A stretch of 6,967 nt of DNA from an uncultured Bacteroidales bacterium (GCA_947176515.1 CAMWQZ010000053.1:1-6967), one strand, 5' to 3'. Positions 1 to 6,217 are shown, numbered from the stretch's first letter. Numbers and translations are program-made. The notes: generated by a model not told the origin, from the letters alone.

Positions 1-163
1 TGTTTAGGCCTACCGTAGTGCCAAAATTTTTATTTTTAATGGCTGCAGTCAATTTTTTTGAATTGAGACTATGATATCTCAGAAATTTTGTCTAAAATTG
101 CACTTTCTGCGTGTTTGGCGCAAATTCAGTAAATCTTAAACTCAAAAACCGATAATAAACTGT
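1..163 (+). promoter_or_regulatory. AT-rich leader upstream of the SGNH hydrolase gene; weak promoter candidate
   Basis: No gene is supported in this stretch; a few in-frame codons before a TAG at 16-18 could be the tail of an upstream gene, but that cannot be judged. The best promoter candidate is TATG (70-73), a 19-nt spacer and TAAAATTG (93-100), a 7/8 match to the possible sites of the Bacteroidetes -7 element TAnnTTTG when its free positions are counted. This would give a leader of roughly 55 nt. Three short inverted repeats lie nearby: TCAATT/AATTGA (49-54, 61-66), TGAGA/TCTCA (64-68, 77-81) and AATTTT/AAAATT (84-89, 94-99). They could be operator half-sites or just reflect AT-rich composition. 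No Shine-Dalgarno sequence precedes the ATG at 164, as is usual in this phylum. Confidence 0.3.
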
Positions 164-1513
164 ATGAAACGTATTTTTTTCTCAGCGTTAGCCTTTATGT
201 TTGTTGCGATGGCCGCAACTGCCGACCTGCCATTCCGTCAGCACCGTTTTGATCAGTTCAAGGCTCTTCCATTGCAGGAGGATGCGATTGTGTTCTTCGG
301 AAATTCAATCACAAACATGCACGAGTGGTGGGAGGCTCTCGGGTCAGAGCAGAAAGTGCTTAATCGTGGTAACTCAGGCGCCAACACTTTCGAACTATTG
401 GATAATATCGGATCTGTAATTGCTCTCCAGCCTGCAAAGGTTTTCATCGGCATCGGCACCAACGACCTTGGCACCAAGAGCATTGACCAGCCTGACAGCG
501 TAGCCGCAAGAATATCTGAAATGGTCAGCCTAATACGCGCAGGCTCACCTAAGACCGAGATTTTCGTGCAGTCAATCTTGCCCAGCACCGTTGGTCTTCG
601 CACACTCGAGAAAATATCGGCCACGAATGCGCGAGTAAAGGAGCTCGTTGAGCCGCAGGGCGCGACCTTCATTAATCTTTATGACGATATGCCAGGCATC
701 CTGACAAAGGACATATCTTATGACGGCCTCCACATCACCTCTAAGGGCTACGCAACGTGGCTTGACAAGATTGCTCCATTTGTAGGCCTGAAATCAATCT
801 ATACTCCTGACATGGTGGAAAATAACGGCGGAATCTCCAATAATTCATTCGGTATGAGAAACACTTATTTCAGCTCATACCCCGTCAAGTCATCCGACGT
901 TCTGATTATCGGTGATGAAATGATTCACGGCGGAGAGTGGCACGAACTCCTTGCCAATCCTAATGTTAAGAACCGCGGCACAGGCTGGGGTTATGGAGGT
1001 ATGGGCTTGAAGAATTGGATAAACGCTGTCGAAGCAATCCTTGCTGCCAACGGCAACAAACAGGCTCCTCAGAAGATTCTCCTTTATGCAGGGGTCGCAC
1101 CTCTTTACGCAAAGGATGCCGATATGGACGCTATCATCGCCGACTACAAGGCGTTGATTGAGAAGATTCGCAGCTATGCACCTGCGTCAGAGACCCGTCT
1201 CGAAATAATGTCGCTCATTCCGAGAGGCGACAGCGCCCTTAACGATTCTCTCACCGTGCCGTTCAACCGCATGCTTCAGGCGCTCGCCCTTGAGAGTGAA
1301 AATACAGGTTTCATCGACATATACACTCCCCTGACCACCGATAGCTCAGTGACCGCCAATCCCGATTTTATCGAAAACGAGTACCTCACCGGTCGTGGCT
1401 ATGGTTCTGTGGCTCGGACTATTGCTCCCTATATCCCCGGTTCGAAAGCGCGTTGCGCCAAGTGCATTGACGACACTTACAAAAAGATTGCCGACGCCAC
1501 CCCGGCGAAATAA
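164..1513 (+). CDS. Secreted tandem SGNH/GDSL-type esterase with a degenerate second domain
   Basis: The protein has 449 residues. Residues 1-20 form a Sec signal peptide (basic MKR start, hydrophobic core, Ala-rich end), so it probably acts in the periplasm or at the cell surface. Domain 1 (about 35-210) has all SGNH blocks: GNSIT with nucleophile Ser48 (GNS in place of GDS), Gly69 in NRGNSG, GTND with Asn100, and DGLHIT with Asp187/His190. Such enzymes hydrolyse acyl or acetyl esters, often on glycans; the substrate cannot be told. Domain 2 (about 240-425) repeats the fold pattern, but the nucleophile position is Glu252 (GDEM), the Asn block reads GVAP (310-313), and the Asp/His block reads ENEY (404-407). 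It therefore looks non-catalytic, perhaps a binding or structural domain. The only two cysteines form a CxxC near the C-terminus (431, 434). The next gene starts directly after the stop. The domain call is firm; the substrate is unknown. Confidence 0.88.
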   Translation: MKRIFFSALAFMFVAMAATADLPFRQHRFDQFKALPLQEDAIVFFGNSITNMHEWWEALGSEQKVLNRGNSGANTFELLDNIGSVIALQPAKVFIGIGTNDLGTKSIDQPDSVAARISEMVSLIRAGSPKTEIFVQSILPSTVGLRTLEKISATNARVKELVEPQGATFINLYDDMPGILTKDISYDGLHITSKGYATWLDKIAPFVGLKSIYTPDMVENNGGISNNSFGMRNTYFSSYPVKSSDVLIIGDEMIHGGEWHELLANPNVKNRGTGWGYGGMGLKNWINAVEAILAANGNKQAPQKILLYAGVAPLYAKDADMDAIIADYKALIEKIRSYAPASETRLEIMSLIPRGDSALNDSLTVPFNRMLQALALESENTGFIDIYTPLTTDSSVTANPDFIENEYLTGRGYGSVARTIAPYIPGSKARCAKCIDDTYKKIADATPAK

Positions 1514-2254
1514 ATGCCGACGTGGAATCCATGGCATGGTTGTCATAAGATAAGTGCCGGATGTAAGCACTGCTATGTCTACCGCGAGGACGCGGCGTTT
1601 GGCGCATCTCTGCCGTCGAGCGAGGTGCGCCGCACATCATCGTTCGCCTTGCCCGTGAAACGCGACCGCCATAAAAATTGGAAATTTCCGGCTGGCACAG
1701 AGTTTGCCCTCTGCTTCACGTCCGATTTCTTGATTGAGGAAGCCGACGGATGGCGCAGTGAGATTTGGGATATTATCAGGATGCGTAGCGACTGCCGCTT
1801 CTTTTTCTTCACTAAGCGTATAGAGCGCCTCGCCAGTTGTCTACCCGATGACTGGGGCGACGGATATGACAACGTCGCGGTCGGATGTACCGTTGAGAAT
1901 CAGGACCGTGCCGACTACCGTCTGCCCATATTTCTAAGTGTCCCAATCCGCCATCGCCTCATCATAGCCGCCCCGATGCTCGAGCGCATTGATTTGCGCG
2001 CATACCTCGACCCTGCGGCGGTTGAGCAAGTTTCGCTTGGCGGCGAATCGGGCAGATACGCCCGTCCTCTCGACTTTGACTGGGTACTCGACATGCAACG
2101 GCAGTGCAGTCAGGCCCGTGTGCCGTTCTATTTCCACCAGACCGGAACCTATCTCATAAAGGACGGCCGCCAATATCATATCCCACGCCCCCTCCAGCAC
2201 TCCCAAGCCAAAAAAGCCGGTCTCAACGACCTGGATTACGACAAGATAGAGTGA
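1514..2254 (+). CDS. DUF5131 (phage Gp37/Gp68-type, three-Cys-motif) family protein
   Basis: This 246-residue protein has recognisable family motifs along its length. The N-terminus has TWNPWHGC followed by a cysteine cluster Cys10-x6-Cys17-x2-Cys20-Tyr. Next come FTSDFLIEEADGWR (68-81), a TKR segment and a VENQ-type segment in the middle, GGESG (176-180), and a C-terminal QHSQAKKAG (228-236). The cluster resembles radical-SAM iron-sulfur binding but differs from CxxxCxxC; no reaction is established. The ATG directly follows the TAA of the SGNH gene with no gap. This start is well supported because the conserved W-N-P begins at residue 4. Translational coupling with the upstream gene is likely. 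Family members are common in phages and chromosomes and often sit beside a partner protein, TcmP, which is absent here. No signal peptide; cytoplasmic. It ends exactly where the convergent ATPase gene ends. Confidence 0.87.
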   Translation: MPTWNPWHGCHKISAGCKHCYVYREDAAFGASLPSSEVRRTSSFALPVKRDRHKNWKFPAGTEFALCFTSDFLIEEADGWRSEIWDIIRMRSDCRFFFFTKRIERLASCLPDDWGDGYDNVAVGCTVENQDRADYRLPIFLSVPIRHRLIIAAPMLERIDLRAYLDPAAVEQVSLGGESGRYARPLDFDWVLDMQRQCSQARVPFYFHQTGTYLIKDGRQYHIPRPLQHSQAKKAGLNDLDYDKIE

Positions 2255-3457
2255 TTAATATAGAAATCCGAACATCCAAAGTGGGATGCGGCTGCCGACG
2301 CCGCTCTCTGCGTCATCAGCTACCACATAGCTGTTAGGTATGTCAGCTACTTGTTTAAATGTTTTTCGCTTGCCTCCGACTTCGAAAAGATATTTTTCGT
2401 CCACGAGGAAGTCTCCTGATTGAGCCTCAAAGATGTTGTGCTTCGGTGCAAGCATTGACGCGATAAATGTCTCTCTGATAGTGCCAATGTCTGTTGATGA
2501 ACTCAGCGCCATCATAATGTCGGTATTGTCAAACAGCACTTTGCCAGGTTTTGCCACAGATTTTGGCGATCTCCAACCGCTATAAAGGCAACGCACTATT
2601 CCGCCTTTGTCCAACAGGTCAAACATTTTGATTATAGTGTTTCTTGAAACCTGTATTTTTTCACTAAGAGACTGAACATTTAGCGTAAACGGTACTTCCG
2701 TAGCCATTACATAGAGCAGCCGGCTTAGCTTATGGAGAGTCTCGTATTCTACATTTTCAACTGTAGGTATGTCTCGATTTATTGAGGTGTCAATCAGGCG
2801 GTCTATTCTGCCGTAATATTCTCCTTGACCTCCAGTCGTATAGAATGGATAATATCCTTTCCCCAGATATTGTTTGAAAAGGGCGAGGACCTTTTCTGGC
2901 AACTGGTTAATAATCTCCCATTCGGTAGTGTGGGCCGGGTCGAGTAAAGCTTCGAGCGAAATCGGAGATATGTCAGCTAAACCCTCAAATTTCAGGTGTT
3001 CTCTGAATGATAGTCCATAGAGCTGATATGGCAGGCAGCGGCGGCTGAGGTCGGCGATTGCTGAATCAAGGTGAATCATTGACGAACCCGTAAACGCTAC
3101 ATGATAATCGGGATATGAGTCATATATATTTTTTAATTCCTGTTGCCAGTTTCCTGTATAACGGTGGATTTCATCGAGATAGAGATGGGTGCCGCCATGA
3201 TTGTAATGATAATCTGCCAGCTCTAATATTTTATTTTCAGAGAACCAAATGTTATCGCAAGACGCATACAGCGCCTTTCCTGCTGGTCCGAAGCACGCTT
3301 TTATGTGCTGTAGCATCATTGTAGTCTTGCCTACACCACGGGCTCCCTTTATCATTATAAGTCTGTCATTCCAGTTGACAAAATCATAAAGGTATCTGAA
3401 TGTGGTCATTTGGACCGCATTGATTAGTCTTTGCGATGTGCGTATTAAATTCTCCAT
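2255..3457 (-). CDS. AAA_14/DUF4143-type ATPase with internal helix-turn-helix
   Basis: The 400-residue protein begins with an ATPase domain: Walker A GARGVGKT (38-45), Walker B HLYLDEIH (91-98, Asp95/Glu96), a sensor-like FTGSS, and an LSRR segment followed by YGLSFREHL, typical of AAA_14 proteins. Residues about 258-294 form a winged-helix-like segment (SLSEKIQVSRNTIIKMFDLL). The C-terminal part matches the DUF4143 layout and contains GDFLV...FEVGGK (Asp349, Glu359, Lys363), reminiscent of a degenerate PD-(D/E)XK nuclease core. Bacteroidales genomes carry many such ATPases; their role is not established, and DNA-linked or regulatory functions are only proposed. The ATG has no Shine-Dalgarno site and sits in an A/T-rich leader of about 10 nt. 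Base composition looks more AT-rich than the neighbouring helicase gene, compatible with separate acquisition. Two inverted repeats lie at its promoter. Confidence 0.85.
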   Translation of the reverse strand: MENLIRTSQRLINAVQMTTFRYLYDFVNWNDRLIMIKGARGVGKTTMMLQHIKACFGPAGKALYASCDNIWFSENKILELADYHYNHGGTHLYLDEIHRYTGNWQQELKNIYDSYPDYHVAFTGSSMIHLDSAIADLSRRCLPYQLYGLSFREHLKFEGLADISPISLEALLDPAHTTEWEIINQLPEKVLALFKQYLGKGYYPFYTTGGQGEYYGRIDRLIDTSINRDIPTVENVEYETLHKLSRLLYVMATEVPFTLNVQSLSEKIQVSRNTIIKMFDLLDKGGIVRCLYSGWRSPKSVAKPGKVLFDNTDIMMALSSSTDIGTIRETFIASMLAPKHNIFEAQSGDFLVDEKYLFEVGGKRKTFKQVADIPNSYVVADDAESGVGSRIPLWMFGFLY

Positions 3458-3473
3458 AATTTATATTTTTATG

Positions 3474-3508
3474 CAAAGATACAAAAAATGCTCTCTGGAA
3501 AGAGCAAT
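3474..3508 (-). promoter_or_regulatory. Promoter of the AAA ATPase gene
   Basis: Read on the minus strand, TATCTTTG (3481 down to 3474) matches the Bacteroidetes -7 consensus TAnnTTTG exactly. ATTG (3508-3505), 23 nt upstream, is a weak -33 candidate (consensus TTTG, usual spacing about 19-21). The predicted start of transcription is near 3468, so the leader would be only about 10 nt. The inverted repeat at 3489-3506 fills the spacer between the two elements, so a bound protein would block RNA polymerase. Confidence 0.6.
3489..3506. repeat. Inverted repeat IR1, operator candidate in the ATPase promoter
   Basis: TGCTCT (3489-3494) and AGAGCA (3501-3506) form perfect 6-bp arms around a 6-nt centre. 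The site lies between the -7 element and the candidate -33 element of the ATPase promoter, upstream of the predicted transcription start, so it should act as DNA rather than as an RNA hairpin. It is a diverged copy of IR2 (16 of 20 aligned positions identical by eye). A regulator binding here would be expected to repress the ATPase gene. Confidence 0.6.
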
Positions 3509-3514
3509 TTATTG

Positions 3515-3543
3515 AAAAAATGCTCTCCCGAGAGAGCATTTTT
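3515..3543 (-). terminator. Possible intrinsic terminator of the barrel-helicase operon (same bases as IR2)
   Basis: On the minus strand the transcript of the helicase gene would form a 12-bp hairpin with a 4-nt loop and end in six U residues. That is the shape of an intrinsic terminator, and the symmetry with A and T runs would let it work in both directions. The GC part of the stem is only seven pairs, and a related repeat (IR1) sits where no terminator is needed, so an operator role is at least as likely. Confidence 0.35.
3516..3543. repeat. Inverted repeat IR2, upstream operator candidate
   Basis: This is a 28-bp near-perfect palindrome: 12-bp arms (AAAAATGCTCTC at 3516-3527 and its complement at 3532-3543) around a 4-nt centre. 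Its TGCTCTC/GAGAGCA core repeats IR1, with the centres 32 bp apart, about three helical turns, so two dimers could bind on the same face of the helix. It lies upstream of the -33 region of the ATPase gene and about 52 bp past the stop of the helicase gene, so it may also serve as that gene's transcription terminator. Confidence 0.6.
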
Positions 3544-3572
3544 GTACTCCGACCAGTCCGCTCCCAATAACC

Positions 3573-3607
3573 AATTACTAATTACTAATTACTAATTACA
3601 AATTGCT
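3573..3607. repeat. 7-bp tandem repeat (AATTACT) at the end of the helicase gene
   Basis: Three exact copies of AATTACT (3573-3593) are followed by AATTACA (3594-3600) and AATTGCT (3601-3607). On the minus strand the unit reads AGTAATT, which carries TAA and TAG, so the array contains stops in all three frames. The stop codon of the helicase gene (3598-3596) and its last codons come from this array. Because the unit is not a multiple of three, copy-number change shifts phase, but the array still ends translation. Confidence 0.75.
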
Positions 3608-5017
3608 CATTACAAAGAAGAGTTTCTTCCTTGCTCGGGTGACTGCGGTGTAGAGCCAGCGGTAAAAATCGATGCCCATTGCTTCAGGCGGCACATAACT
3701 CACATCCACAAACACATTTGACCACTGGCCGCCCTGCGCCTTGTGGCACGTTGCCGCGTAGGCATACTTCACCTGCAGAGCGTTCCAATAAGGATTGTCG
3801 CGCAACTTGGCCACTCTCAGCTCATAGGGCATATCACTTGGAAACATCTCCGGGTCGTCAATCAGTCCGTAGTACAGCCTGTTATAGTCGTCCTGCGTCA
3901 TGCCGGCGGAGTCAGTGTTAAGCGTCTCAATCATTAATTTTGCCTCCACCGTCGTGTCGCCGCGGTCGGGCATCGACAGCTCTACGTCGGCAAAGCGCAG
4001 GCCATAGCGCCGCTCCGTCGATTTCACTCGCGTCACCTTCACCACGTCGCCGTTGGCTATAAAGTCAATCCCCTTCAGCTTGCGCGTCCAGTAGTAGTTG
4101 TTTTTAGCCACAATCAGCAGCTCACCGCGCTGCAGTTCTTCATCTATATATAGTACGCGCGCGCGTATAGCGCGGTTATACTCCGTCGCCGAGCGGTTGC
4201 TGCGTGTAATCAGTAGCGTTTCCTCCACGCCGTCGCGCCCGTATGCTGTTTCGATTTGTTCCGGCAGGTCTTCAGGAGCCACTATCGCCACATCGTCGAA
4301 ACCGTTGACTGTCAGTTTGAGTGGCGGCAGTTCGGGGCTCGCCATCGCCCGGCGCAGCCATGTGGCGTTATAGAGTATTCCCGACCCCTTCTGCTGACGG
4401 GCTGTGGCGGTCAGTGTGGCGCGGCTCACCTTCAGTCCTAGCTTCCGCAGGGCGTCAGCATTCATCGCCGGAGACTCCGTCGAGCCGACAGGGGGCAGCT
4501 GAGCCGTGTCGCCAAGTAGTATCAGCTTGCAATTCTCCCCCGAATATACATAATGGATAAGATCTTCGAGCAGATTGCCGCCGCGCTCTTCTCCGGCTCC
4601 GATCATCGACGCCTCATCGACGATAAAAACCGTGTTGCGGCTATTGTTTTCCTGCACAGGCGCAGCTCCGGCCGCGTAATCTGCGCCGAACTGATGGCGG
4701 TAGATTTTACGATGGATGGTGTATGCCTGGTGGCCGGCGTAGGCTCCGAACACCTTTGCCGCTCTGCCCGTCGGGGCTAATAGCACGGTCTGCACCCCGA
4801 CCGTCGCGAGCGTCTTGACCAGCGCGCCTGTCAGCGACGTCTTGCCCGTGCCGGCATAGCCGTTGACCACAAATACTCTGTCGGCCTGTGTCGGCGCCGG
4901 CGAGCAAAATCGTGCCAAAGCCGCTATCACGGCTACTTGCTGGTCATTAGGGGTGTAGGGCAGGGCGAGCAGCACATTGGCTGCAAACTCCTTGGCGTCC
5001 ATAGTCGCAACGTTCAC
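3596..5017 (-). CDS. RecD/Dda-type superfamily 1 ATP-dependent DNA helicase
   Basis: The 473-residue protein carries the full set of SF1 helicase motifs: Q-like TPNDQQ (22-27), Walker A GYAGTGKT (53-60), motif Ia APTGRAAK (81-88) followed by TIHR, Walker B VDEAS (133-137), motif III GDTAQLPPVG, and the C-terminal UvrD_C_2 part with CHKAQGGQW (424-432) and YTAVTRARK (456-464). This is the layout of RecD2/Dda-like 5'-3' helicases, which act in DNA repair or replication. It lacks the long N-terminal region of RecD proper; this compact form is familiar in Bacteroidetes. The listed start is a GTG directly after an in-frame TGA. An ATG at 5002-5000 (residue 6) is a good alternative; GAGAGG lies 4 nt before the GTG. 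It follows the outer-membrane protein gene by 21 bp, so they probably share a transcript. The C-terminus ends inside a 7-bp tandem repeat. Confidence 0.88.
   Translation of the reverse strand: MNVATMDAKEFAANVLLALPYTPNDQQVAVIAALARFCSPAPTQADRVFVVNGYAGTGKTSLTGALVKTLATVGVQTVLLAPTGRAAKVFGAYAGHQAYTIHRKIYRHQFGADYAAGAAPVQENNSRNTVFIVDEASMIGAGEERGGNLLEDLIHYVYSGENCKLILLGDTAQLPPVGSTESPAMNADALRKLGLKVSRATLTATARQQKGSGILYNATWLRRAMASPELPPLKLTVNGFDDVAIVAPEDLPEQIETAYGRDGVEETLLITRSNRSATEYNRAIRARVLYIDEELQRGELLIVAKNNYYWTRKLKGIDFIANGDVVKVTRVKSTERRYGLRFADVELSMPDRGDTTVEAKLMIETLNTDSAGMTQDDYNRLYYGLIDDPEMFPSDMPYELRVAKLRDNPYWNALQVKYAYAATCHKAQGGQWSNVFVDVSYVPPEAMGIDFYRWLYTAVTRARKKLFFVMSNL
4153..4169. repeat. Alternating purine-pyrimidine tract with a 14-bp palindrome
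   Basis: Within the helicase gene, 17 bp alternate strictly between purine and pyrimidine, including ten consecutive C/G bases. Positions 4154-4167 are a perfect palindrome (TACGCGCGCGCGTA). A TATATATA run (4145-4152) lies directly beside it. Such tracts can adopt Z-DNA or cruciform structure under negative supercoiling. It encodes an ordinary stretch (residues around IRARVL), so codon choice may be the only cause. Confidence 0.5.
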
Positions 5018-5038
5018 TCAGCCTCTCGGCGCGCGATA

Positions 5039-6091
5039 TCAGAAAAAGCGATAGCTGAAAGTCACGCTAACGACGGGGTAGACCTTAAAGGCTTTCATCA
5101 TGTCGACATAGTCGCCCGGCTTGCCCTTGATGTTGCGCACGCTCTTGCTCAGGTTTGTTCCGTCGTGAGTGATGAGCGACGGTGTGCCGCCCCACATCAT
5201 CATGCCGCAGTCGACGTCGAGCTTCCAGCGCTTCTGCTTGCCGAGCTCGCCGGTGTAACCGAGGCCTAAGTAGGGCTTGAAACTGTTGACAAACGCATTG
5301 ACTTTCACCATGCCGTCCTTGTCGGGCTGCATCATGTATGGCTTGCCGTCCTTGTAGTCGCCGACATGTATACCCATATAGCCGTCGTCAGCGAGGTCCT
5401 CGCGCAGGTCGTCGACCATAAACGGGTCGAGATACGTTCCGCCGAATATAGGTTTGTCAATCGCGTCGTCGCTCATTATATAATCGTAGAAGTTGTTATA
5501 TATGTTGACAGCTAACAGCGACGGCATCTCTTCCATCGTGTTTCTTGCCTTTGCCACCTTGCGCGAGCCCCAGTAGAAACCGGCTGTCACGCGCCAGCGC
5601 TTGTCAGCGAGCGGATACACGTCGACGAGCAGCTTAAAGTTGGTCATCGTCGGCTTGCCGTCCATGTCGACCTTGTCATCCACCTCTATACCGGTCAGTT
5701 TGCGCATATATTTCTGCAGCTTGTCAAAGTTGTTGGCGTTGACTCCTCCGCCGTCGGTGTAGCTCTGAAGACTGAACGACATCGGCACCGAGAAGTGGGG
5801 CGTGAAGTCGACTCCGGCGCGCACTCTCACATAGTTAGTGATATTAGTCGCCACGTTGATGCCTAAACCCGTCGTACCCACGCTGACGCCGCCCTCAAGA
5901 TGAGTAAATATGTTGCGGCATGGTTTTGTTTTCGTCTCGACGCTTGTGTTGACGTTAGCGCCATAATTTGTAGGGACGCACCCTGGTGCGTCCAAAATAG
6001 TTGAACTATCCGCACCAGAAACAAACAGACTTCCGGTCGCCATTATGACCGCCAATATTGAGCGCTTAGCTGTGGAATAAAATAGTCGCAT
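5039..6091 (-). CDS. Outer-membrane beta-barrel protein (function unknown)
   Basis: The 350-residue protein starts with a Sec signal peptide (basic MRLFYSTAKR, hydrophobic core 12-25, likely cut after SGA27). The mature part has many short alternating hydrophobic/polar strands with aromatic girdle residues, such as YVRVRAGVDF, FKLLVDVYPL, WRVTAGFYWGS, FKPYLGLGYTG and WKLDVDCGMMMWGG. The last strand is VVSVTFSYRFF, ending in Phe as BAM substrates do. This supports a small outer-membrane barrel, 10-14 strands by rough count; no specific family or ligand is recognised. Residues about 33-41 are encoded by an embedded 20-bp palindrome and its flank, which places a cysteine (Cys38) ahead of the first predicted strand; Cys58 follows. 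It leads a two-gene unit with the helicase, with 21 bp between them. The tetranucleotide TATCTTTG upstream gives a plausible promoter. Confidence 0.75.
   Translation of the reverse strand: MRLFYSTAKRSILAVIMATGSLFVSGADSSTILDAPGCVPTNYGANVNTSVETKTKPCRNIFTHLEGGVSVGTTGLGINVATNITNYVRVRAGVDFTPHFSVPMSFSLQSYTDGGGVNANNFDKLQKYMRKLTGIEVDDKVDMDGKPTMTNFKLLVDVYPLADKRWRVTAGFYWGSRKVAKARNTMEEMPSLLAVNIYNNFYDYIMSDDAIDKPIFGGTYLDPFMVDDLREDLADDGYMGIHVGDYKDGKPYMMQPDKDGMVKVNAFVNSFKPYLGLGYTGELGKQKRWKLDVDCGMMMWGGTPSLITHDGTNLSKSVRNIKGKPGDYVDMMKAFKVYPVVSVTFSYRFF
5974..5993. repeat. REP-like 20-bp palindrome inside the outer-membrane protein gene
   Basis: GGACGCACC (5974-5982) and GGTGCGTCC (5985-5993) are perfect 9-bp arms around CT. 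The GC-rich palindrome stands out from its AT-rich flanks and resembles dispersed REP-type palindromes. It is read in frame in the barrel gene, encoding residues around D34-APGCVP-40 just after the signal peptide. No other copy was seen in this window. In the mRNA it would form a stable hairpin about 100 nt from the start codon. Confidence 0.7.
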
Positions 6092-6118
6092 ATAATTTAA
6101 GGTATATTTTTATGACAA

Positions 6119-6149
6119 CAAAGATAAGAAAAAATCGTTCTATTTCAGA
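6119..6149 (-). promoter_or_regulatory. Promoter of the outer-membrane protein-helicase operon
   Basis: On the minus strand TATCTTTG (6126 down to 6119) is an exact TAnnTTTG -7 element. TCTG (6149-6146), 19 nt upstream, is a 3/4 match to the -33 element TTTG. Transcription would start near 6112, giving a leader of about 20 nt without a Shine-Dalgarno site. The same -7 octamer precedes the ATPase gene. Confidence 0.6.
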
Positions 6150-6185
6150 AAATTCACGGTAAAAAACATTTTTTTTATTAAAAGT

Positions 6186-6217
6186 GTGGATTTTTCAGGA
6201 AAAAAAACTACCTTTGC
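6186..6217 (+). promoter_or_regulatory. Promoter of the surface lipoprotein gene
   Basis: TACCTTTG (6210-6217) matches the -7 element TAnnTTTG exactly, and TGTG (6186-6189), 20 nt upstream, is a 3/4 match to TTTG. An A-tract (6201-6208) lies in the spacer, and further A/T runs (6161-6176) lie upstream and could act as UP-like or bending elements. It diverges from the promoter at 6119-6149, with about 83 bp between the -7 elements. Confidence 0.6.

Noticed and set aside
49..99. Terminator of an upstream gene or a structured riboswitch
   Set aside because: The hairpins have short AT-rich arms and no following T run, and no known riboswitch core was recognised.
253..672. Open reading frame of 139 codons on the minus strand inside the SGNH gene
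   Set aside because: It is antisense to a gene with clear SGNH motifs in the plus frame, has no recognisable domain and no promoter; other overlapping frames across the helicase and DUF5131 genes were dropped for the same reason.
1514..2254. Prophage remnant, suggested by the Gp37/Gp68-type family name
   Set aside because: No phage structural, integrase or lysis gene is nearby, no attachment repeat is seen, and the family is also common in bacterial chromosomes.
3573..3607. Short CRISPR-like array
   Set aside because: The 7-bp units are directly adjacent without spacers; it is a simple tandem repeat.
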